From a virus, in IMG/VR virus record IMGVR_UViG_3300029953_000018, positions 20,498 through 84,497 of that record: DNA of 64,000 nt; one strand, given 5' to 3'. Numbering within the stretch: the stretch's first letter is position 1; each line of letters starts with the position of its first letter. A program made the translations under genes and the position numbers. The notes beneath the pieces were generated by a model, which did no database searches, was not told the DNA's origin, and was given only the letters and a program-made list of their open reading frames with translations. Positions 59,055-64,000 of the stretch are shown here, one piece after another.

Positions 59055-59466
59055 GATGACCTGCGACCGCTGTGGGCGTATTTGGTACGCCGACTTCAGC
59101 GTGGAAAAGCAGGACGTGACTTGCGCGTCCCTCGAGCTCTCCATTCGGGAAGCGAACGGGGAGGAGCGCAAGGTGTGCTTCGAGGCCCTTTGCGATGTGT
59201 GCGCCGCGTCGGTCGCGGGGTACTTGACGGCCATCACGCGCAAGATGAAGAAGGCCAGCCCGCAGCGCAAACCGAAGGCTAAAAAGGAGGGAGCGGTCGC
59301 GACCCCCTCCCCTTTTGGTACCCTTCCAGCGTCTACGCCGTCGCCCCTGGGGTCACCTGGGGGGCATACCGTCGCGGCGCCGGCAGTACCTGCCGCTCCA
59401 ATTCCCACCCGTTCCACCGGAACACCGCCTCGAGCCACGGCGCGCCCAGGGCACGCCGCACCTTAA
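59032..59466 (+). CDS. Zinc-binding protein with disordered tail
   Basis: 144 residues from an ATG with AAGGAG upstream. CDRC (about 11-14) and CDVC (about 53-56) enclose a strand-rich unit (FSVEKQDVTCASLELSIREA). A Lys/Pro-rich and then Pro/Ala/Thr-rich tail follows. The last 134 bases overlap the end of the leftward gene; the low-complexity tail may be mainly a by-product of coding on the other strand. Confidence 0.55.
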   Translation: MPRRIAAEMTCDRCGRIWYADFSVEKQDVTCASLELSIREANGEERKVCFEALCDVCAASVAGYLTAITRKMKKASPQRKPKAKKEGAVATPSPFGTLPASTPSPLGSPGGHTVAAPAVPAAPIPTRSTGTPPRATARPGHAAP

Positions 59467-60004
59467 ACGACGCTCCACGCATCAAGCGCACCAAGTGCTC
59501 CACGCCCCCTTCGCGCGCCGCGGAGTACAGCACGCTCACACCCGTGGCTTGTTCGAAAGGCCCGTAGGTCACGCGAACGCGCCCTCCCTCGAGGGTTTTG
59601 ACGGGGTCGCCGAGCAGCGTGTGCTCGTCTGGGATAGCGAGGTGAACCAACGCTTGTCCCCCGGAAGGGTGGGGCTTGCCCGCGTGACAGAGGGAGGAAT
59701 GATCCCCCTCTTCATACAGAGAGAGGTGGTCGACGCGCCAGCCAAAGAAGGTTTGGCCCAGCGCGACCAGGGCCACTTCCTTAGAGACGCCGGTAAAAGA
59801 CTTTTGCGGCAGCCCTTTGGCGGCTGCGCGCAGGTCTTCATCCAGGCGTCCAATGTACGTAGCGAGGGCGCGATGCACTGGAATGAAGATTTCTTCGGAC
59901 CCTTCGGACCCCATGTGCAGGTGCCAAACGGCTTGTTCTTTTTCGGGGGGCGCAATGAGCAGCCCCGTCGTGACCGTATTGTTGATCGTATAGTTGCGCA
60001 TCAA
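59333..60004 (-). CDS. Hypothetical leftward protein
   Basis: 223 residues. The N-terminal half is clearly protein-like, with a strand pattern (NNTVTTGLLIAPPEKEQAVW; SEEIFIPVHRALATYIGRLD). KEVALVALGQTFFGWRVDHL follows, then several strands and short helices. A GAGGAGAG ribosome site is upstream and a candidate promoter motif lies at 60039. An open frame on the other strand covers the same bases but lacks these features. Function unknown. Confidence 0.6.
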   Translation of the reverse strand: MMRNYTINNTVTTGLLIAPPEKEQAVWHLHMGSEGSEEIFIPVHRALATYIGRLDEDLRAAAKGLPQKSFTGVSKEVALVALGQTFFGWRVDHLSLYEEGDHSSLCHAGKPHPSGGQALVHLAIPDEHTLLGDPVKTLEGGRVRVTYGPFEQATGVSVLYSAAREGGVEHLVRLMRGASFKVRRALGAPWLEAVFRWNGWELERQVLPAPRRYAPQVTPGATA

Positions 60005-60038
60005 GCTCTCCTCTCGAGAAGTTCAGTACCCCCAGTAC

Positions 60039-60048
60039 TGTTATTCCC
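60039..60048 (-). promoter_or_regulatory. Candidate leftward promoter, RGGNATAACA motif
   Basis: Minus strand GGGAATAACA followed by GTACTGG, which continues the similarity with the copy at 61031 (ATACTGG). About 35 bases before the start at 60004. Confidence 0.5.
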
Positions 60049-60069
60049 GATTAAGAGGAGAACTTCGTG

Positions 60070-60318
60070 TTAGGCGTCGCCGTAGGGTTCGGACGACTGA
60101 ATAGCGGCTTCAAGCGCACTCAGCGTGAACGACTTGGCGAGCTCTGCCGCTTTGCCTGTCACCCGCGTGCCACGAAGAATACCCAGCGCTAGGCGTGCCG
60201 CTTCAACATTGTGCAGTTCCAGACCGCATAGATTTTCGGATGCGCCGGCTTCACCGGTTTGTGCCAGGGTGGCCCGACACAGCTCGAGGCTGACCTCGGC
60301 GTTGTGCAAGTGATTCAT
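60070..60318 (-). CDS. Small helical protein
   Basis: 82 residues from the ATG at 60318, which has GGAGG five bases upstream; an earlier ATG at 60330 is possible. All-helical and Ala/Leu-rich (NHLHNAEVSLELCRATLAQT; EAARLALGILRGTRVTGKAA). A TTGCTA...ATTATA sequence upstream could be a promoter. No family recognised. Confidence 0.5.
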   Translation of the reverse strand: MNHLHNAEVSLELCRATLAQTGEAGASENLCGLELHNVEAARLALGILRGTRVTGKAAELAKSFTLSALEAAIQSSEPYGDA

Positions 60319-60440
60319 GAGGGCCTCCATTGCGTGTATAATGCGTCGCTTTAGCTTGATAGCAAGAATAAAGTGCACTTACACGTGCATCTGTAGTGCG
60401 TTTCCTTCATTGAACCGAGGGCTACTTGTTGAAGAATAGC

Positions 60441-60458
60441 CCCGGGCGTACGCCCGGG
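60441..60458 (-). terminator. GC-rich palindrome, possible terminator
   Basis: CCCGGGCGTACGCCCGGG is an 18-bp perfect palindrome, 22 bases beyond the end of the leftward gene at 60480. In the minus direction a short TATTCTTC follows. A weaker pairing GGGCTA/TAGCCC lies next to it. Confidence 0.6.
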
Positions 60459-60479
60459 CCTTTCCCAACAAGCGAGCCA

Positions 60480-60809
60480 TCACGTGGCAGACGCGTCGTT
60501 CGCTGTGTCATCACCGCTGACCCAACCGCCGACCAGGCAGCCGATGGAGTACAGCCCGTAGAGAACGCCGCCGGCCACCGCGATGCTGGCAGCGCCTTTA
60601 CCCACGTCAACCGCGTGATCCCGCAAGGACTTCGGGCCGGGGGCTTCCAAGGCCACCGTAACCTTGACCCGCTCTGCCAAGATTTGGCCGAGGGTGAACG
60701 TCTCTTCCGCCGCGTGTTGCTGTGTCGAAATCGGGATGTTCAGGCTGGGGGCCTCGACGCGGGTGGGTTGAGTCGAGCGCTGCGAAACCACGGTGTTGTT
60801 CGTGTCCAT
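60480..60809 (-). CDS. C-terminally membrane-anchored small protein
   Basis: 109 residues from the ATG at 60809, which has AAGGAAA upstream and a promoter-like motif before it; an ATG at 60935 in an ATGA overlap would add 42 Asn/Ser-rich residues. A polar N-terminus and a strand region (ILAERVKVTVALEAPGP) precede a membrane span near the end (ASIAVAGGVLYGLYSIGCLV). Possibly an envelope-acting protein; family unknown. Confidence 0.5.
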   Translation of the reverse strand: MDTNNTVVSQRSTQPTRVEAPSLNIPISTQQHAAEETFTLGQILAERVKVTVALEAPGPKSLRDHAVDVGKGAASIAVAGGVLYGLYSIGCLVGGWVSGDDTANDASAT

Positions 60810-60862
60810 GTTGTTGTTTCCTTGATCAGAGGTTGTTGTAGATGCGTTCCTCTGCTCATTGT

Positions 60863-60872
60863 TGTTATGCCT
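60863..60872 (-). promoter_or_regulatory. Candidate leftward promoter, RGGNATAACA motif
   Basis: Minus strand AGGCATAACA, 54 bases before the ATG at 60809. If real, it supports that start rather than the longer form beginning at 60935. Confidence 0.4.
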
Positions 60873-60931
60873 GCTATCCGCGAGCTTTTGCAGCGCTTCG
60901 GGCAACAGAACACCGAAGCACAGATCACTGT

Positions 60932-61015
60932 TCATTTCTTTCCCTTCTTGATGGCTTTAGCGATGATGAGCGCCAGGCCCAACGTTTTCGAGATGATCGA
61001 CATGGCTGAAAGCAT
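60932..61015 (-). CDS. 27-residue cationic amphipathic peptide
   Basis: Start ATG at 61015 with CTGGAGAG upstream and a promoter-like motif at 61031. The peptide is a hydrophobic helix (SAMSIISKTLGLALIIAKA) ending in a run of Lys (IKKGKK). Such short amphipathic, positively charged peptides often act on membranes, as holin-like or toxic peptides. Confidence is limited by its size. Confidence 0.5.
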   Translation of the reverse strand: MLSAMSIISKTLGLALIIAKAIKKGKK

Positions 61016-61030
61016 AGGTCTCTCCAGTAT

Positions 61031-61040
61031 TGTTATACCT
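61031..61040 (-). promoter_or_regulatory. Candidate leftward promoter, RGGNATAACA motif
   Basis: Minus strand AGGTATAACA followed by ATACTGG, about 16 bases before the ATG at 61015. It contains TATAAC, the closest of the four copies to a -10 consensus. Confidence 0.5.
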
Positions 61041-61092
61041 TGTAGATCCGCAGGTTTTCTCGTGAGCTCCCGTGGTAAAGTGTTGACAACCC

Positions 61093-64000
61093 ATGCCTTT
61101 CTCCTCGACAGATATCGCTTCTCTGACCGGCGGCTTCTCTCAGCAGACAATGTTGCAGCAGCAGCAAGCGGCGATGCTGACGCAACAATTTGGTGGGTAC
61201 TCCCCCAATTCAATGGCGCATCCCGTAGCGTCGACGGGGGAACAATTTTCCGGAATGTTGATGCAGAACATGAGCCAGATGGGCATGTCTGCAATGGGCA
61301 GCCAACGACTCAATGGAATGGGCTGGGGTATCGCAGCGCCGTTTACGCAAACAGGCCAATTCATGATGGGTCAAATGGCATACGGCGCTCAACAACAGCA
61401 GATGCTGGATTCCAACCTGCGCCAGTCCTACCGCTTCCCTAATTCCTTTGGCGGCCGAGGTTTTTCTGGAACGGATACCGCTTTAATCGGTTCGAGTTTG
61501 CGACAGGCATCGCATCAGCGGGGTCCGGGCGGGGAGAGCGCAAGCTTCGAAGAGCTTGGGCAGCTCGCATCCAACATGGGCCGTATGGGCATGGCCGAAG
61601 GGGTACGCTCGGTCAAAGATTTCAACGAGAAGTTCAAGACGATGCTGAGCACGGTCAAGACCATCGCGACCGAGCTGGGCACGTCCCTAGAGGAAGCGCA
61701 GAAGGTCATGGCTTCCTTGAAAGGCACCGGCATCTTCAAAGGCCAAGGGCAGTTCACCTCCTTGATGCGCCAGGGAGCGCTTGCCGGGAACATGTCGATA
61801 GCGGAGATGAGCTCGGCGGCCATGATGGGCGCGCAAATCTCCCGGTCCGTTGGTGGCCTTGGTAAATCCGGAGCTTATGCGGGCGTGCACACGCTCTCCA
61901 ACATCGGCGCCGCGACACAAGCCGGGGTCATGAGCGAAGAGGACATCTACAACGCTACCGGATTGACGGGCGCTGAAGGGCGGCAAGCCATGGCGCAGAA
62001 CATGATGAGCACCGACGCGCACTTCTTTAGTGGGCAACTCGGGCGGCGCGCTCTGGCGGCCATGGCCGGCAAAAACGGTCAATTGGACCTTTCTGCCATG
62101 CGCACTTTCATGAGTGGGGGCGTGGGCACCGGGGGAACCATGGCGATGGCCCGGCAGCACACCGGGGGTCTTGGGGGGCGCGCCAACTTCATTCGAAACG
62201 AAGGGCGTCTGCGCGGCGAAGCCATGAAGGCGTTTGGGGGATTGGGCACGGCCATGGTGGCCAAGAACTGGCTCGAGTCCCAGGGCAAGGACATGGACGC
62301 GATGGACGACCGGTCCATGCTCTTCTTCCAACGCAAGTTCGGCGTTGGGCGCGATGAAGCCGATCAGATGATCAAGATGGCCCGCAACATGGACACCATC
62401 TTGGCGCAACGGCAGAAGTCCCAAGAAAACGATCAGTACCTACGCCGGGCAGATCAAGCCGATCGCGCCAGCAAACCCGAAGAGATCGTTAAGCGTTTGG
62501 AGATGGCGCGCAACGAGATCAATGACGGTTTACGGGAAGTGGGCGCCAGCTTTTATAAGAGCATGGCGACGAGCATTGGCGAGTTCATGGGCAAGATGTC
62601 CGGCGAATACGTTCAGCGTCGGCGCGCGGCCATGGCGGGCATTGTCAATCAAATGCTGAAGGGCGGCCCCGGTACTGACTCGATGATGGCGAAGGAGCTC
62701 GGTATTGTAAAGGGCGCCCATGGGTACGAAGCCCTCGGGGGACAGAGCGCTGGTAGTAAAGCCATAGGGGCTGACTTGTTTGGAGATAGCAAACTCTCCG
62801 GAGCGCAGTTCAATCGGTTTTTGGGCTCTAACGCGCAGCGCTTTCGTGACGCTGGGTATGACATTACGGGCGCCAAGAGCATGGGGGATGTCAACGCCAT
62901 TCAGCAGCAAGCGTTTCAAGCGGCGCTGGGCTTCTCCGTGGGGGGTTCCAAGAGGGGCGGCGAAGGCTTTGATGAAAAGACCCAAGCGGCTTTCGGTGCT
63001 TTGGCGGGCAATGGCATCAAAGGCTACGGCGCGGAGTTCACCAAGAGCTTTGAGACCATATTGGGTCAGCTGGATACTTCTGGGGGGAAGATGCTGGCGC
63101 GGAAGTTCAAGGATGCGAGCGCAAAAGAACGCGGACGCATGATGAGCGACATCTTGGAGAAATCCGGTCTGAAAGATGTGTACGCGGACCGTTTGCAGGC
63201 GCCAAGTGCGTTTGGCAGCAGTGCGATGGGAAGCAAGTACGCAACGCTTGATGCAGAGAACCGTGCCGTCGGCGGTCTCATTCTGGGGGATCGCTCGCGC
63301 TACGGCGCAGAGGGGCCGGAAGGTATCGGACACCGCATTCAATCCCTTGGCGGGGACATGTCGCTTTTGATGGGCGGCGATCAATCCCGTGGGGGGCGCG
63401 GGGTTGCAAAGGCGACCAACTGGTTGTCTAAGCAATTCAGCGGCGTCGACGCTTTCATGAAGGACTACATGTCCGATACTGCAAAGGGTGCGGAGAACCG
63501 CAACCAAGTGGGTGGCGCGGTAAGCGATTCCGTCGAAGCGATGACTCTTGGAATAACCGGGGGGCGTCTTGGGGGTTGGTTCGGGGATAAGGCCAAGAGC
63601 TTGTTGGGGGGCGCCACCGATACGGAGCGACAAGGCGTCGCGGAGTTTTTGAAGGGAGATTCCGCGCGCACGATGGCCGGTACGCTACTGACCGGGGACT
63701 CCAAAGCGGTAAACCAAACCCTGGGGGACATTAGTAAGCGCCGCGGTTCGTTGGCGGGTATGAAAAACCGAACGGCCATTGAGGGTGCAGAGATGAAAGG
63801 GCTTCAAGCGCTCGAAGCCATGGGGCGCATTCGGGCGGCGGGGGGACAACCCACCAAAGACCAGTTGGCTCAAATTGCGAAGCAAACTGGGTATGGGGAC
63901 GTTGCTTCCATGTTGAATGCATCTGGGGGCGCAGACGCTACAGCGCGTCATGAATGGTTGCGGGATCGCGCCCAAGCGTTTGAAGGTATGGGAATGCAAG
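61093..64000 (+). CDS. Tape-measure-like protein, N-terminal part (3' end outside window)
   Basis: The frame opens at the ATG at 61093 and stays open to the right edge: 969 codons seen. The first 130 residues are rich in Met, Gln and Gly. Then come long helical stretches (FNEKFKTMLSTVKTIATELG; EEIVKRLEMARNEINDGLRE) with Gly/Ala-rich turns, repeatedly in the style of phage tape measures (GRRALAAMAGKNGQLDLSAM). Great length, helical repeats and position after the tail genes support the call. A tape measure sets tail length and is ejected with the DNA. A large internal virion protein is the alternative. Confidence 0.65.
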   Translation, partial: MPFSSTDIASLTGGFSQQTMLQQQQAAMLTQQFGGYSPNSMAHPVASTGEQFSGMLMQNMSQMGMSAMGSQRLNGMGWGIAAPFTQTGQFMMGQMAYGAQQQQMLDSNLRQSYRFPNSFGGRGFSGTDTALIGSSLRQASHQRGPGGESASFEELGQLASNMGRMGMAEGVRSVKDFNEKFKTMLSTVKTIATELGTSLEEAQKVMASLKGTGIFKGQGQFTSLMRQGALAGNMSIAEMSSAAMMGAQISRSVGGLGKSGAYAGVHTLSNIGAATQAGVMSEEDIYNATGLTGAEGRQAMAQNMMSTDAHFFSGQLGRRALAAMAGKNGQLDLSAMRTFMSGGVGTGGTMAMARQHTGGLGGRANFIRNEGRLRGEAMKAFGGLGTAMVAKNWLESQGKDMDAMDDRSMLFFQRKFGVGRDEADQMIKMARNMDTILAQRQKSQENDQYLRRADQADRASKPEEIVKRLEMARNEINDGLREVGASFYKSMATSIGEFMGKMSGEYVQRRRAAMAGIVNQMLKGGPGTDSMMAKELGIVKGAHGYEALGGQSAGSKAIGADLFGDSKLSGAQFNRFLGSNAQRFRDAGYDITGAKSMGDVNAIQQQAFQAALGFSVGGSKRGGEGFDEKTQAAFGALAGNGIKGYGAEFTKSFETILGQLDTSGGKMLARKFKDASAKERGRMMSDILEKSGLKDVYADRLQAPSAFGSSAMGSKYATLDAENRAVGGLILGDRSRYGAEGPEGIGHRIQSLGGDMSLLMGGDQSRGGRGVAKATNWLSKQFSGVDAFMKDYMSDTAKGAENRNQVGGAVSDSVEAMTLGITGGRLGGWFGDKAKSLLGGATDTERQGVAEFLKGDSARTMAGTLLTGDSKAVNQTLGDISKRRGSLAGMKNRTAIEGAEMKGLQALEAMGRIRAAGGQPTKDQLAQIAKQTGYGDVASMLNASGGADATARHEWLRDRAQAFEGMGMQ

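Noticed and set aside
59315-60073. Open frame of 252 codons on the plus strand
   Set aside because: The minus-strand frame over the same bases has a ribosome site, a promoter-like motif and better protein-like character.
60441-60458. GC palindrome as a phage attachment or resolution site
   Set aside because: No integrase or recombinase gene and no second copy were seen; a terminator role is simpler.
1-64000. tRNA genes, rRNA genes, CRISPR arrays, insertion sequences
   Set aside because: No cloverleaf, rRNA-like stretch, regularly spaced repeat or transposase was recognised by eye; a covariance-model search could still find a divergent tRNA.

Overview
The window is a piece of a large tailed-phage genome with a contractile tail (jumbo-myovirus type). 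It carries the portal, terminase large subunit, a head-maturation-protease-like protein, major capsid protein, tail sheath, tail tube, a spike-like baseplate protein and the start of a tape-measure-like protein. No bacterial housekeeping gene, rRNA, tRNA or CRISPR array was recognised. Genes are packed tightly, with ATGA, GTGA and TGATG overlaps almost everywhere. The host cannot be named from the sequence. The phage brings its own multisubunit-type RNA polymerase as one 2515-residue beta-beta' fusion interrupted by an intein.

Layout. 1-2257: end of the portal gene, interrupted by an intein, and a small Cys-containing protein. 2297-6854: a leftward operon with a MoxR-type AAA+ ATPase, a HExxH/VWA partner and several unrecognised small proteins, ending in a hairpin terminator. 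6924-44775: the rightward late module. In order it holds the RNA polymerase, spike-like protein, two structural proteins, a packaging-region protein, terminase, a protease-like protein, a set of Ala/Gly-rich virion proteins sharing a KTAS(V) motif and glycine-zipper segments, the capsid protein, neck/connector candidates, sheath, tube and three small coiled-coil or membrane proteins. Two leftward single genes sit inside it. 44776-61092: an accessory region of short genes. It includes a leftward gene that seems to need a frameshift, an AT-hook protein, dCMP deaminase, dNMP kinase, a GroES-like co-chaperonin, a ribbon-helix-helix protein and many small zinc-ribbon proteins. 59333-61015: a few leftward genes, among them a 27-residue cationic peptide. 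61093-64000: a tape-measure-like protein, open at the right edge.

Transcription signals fall into two apparent classes. Three rightward genes have TARRCT exactly six bases before the start codon, which would give leaderless mRNAs, and a fourth copy lies after the sheath terminator. Four leftward units have RGGNATAACA upstream. One sigma70-like promoter lies at 45615-45643.

The most notable points are the intein-split beta-beta' RNA polymerase, whose intein has apparently lost both endonuclease acidic residues; the KTAS motif recurring in late virion proteins, including the protease candidate itself; the group of glycine-zipper virion proteins, one with a ferritin-like N-terminus; and the two candidate promoter classes.
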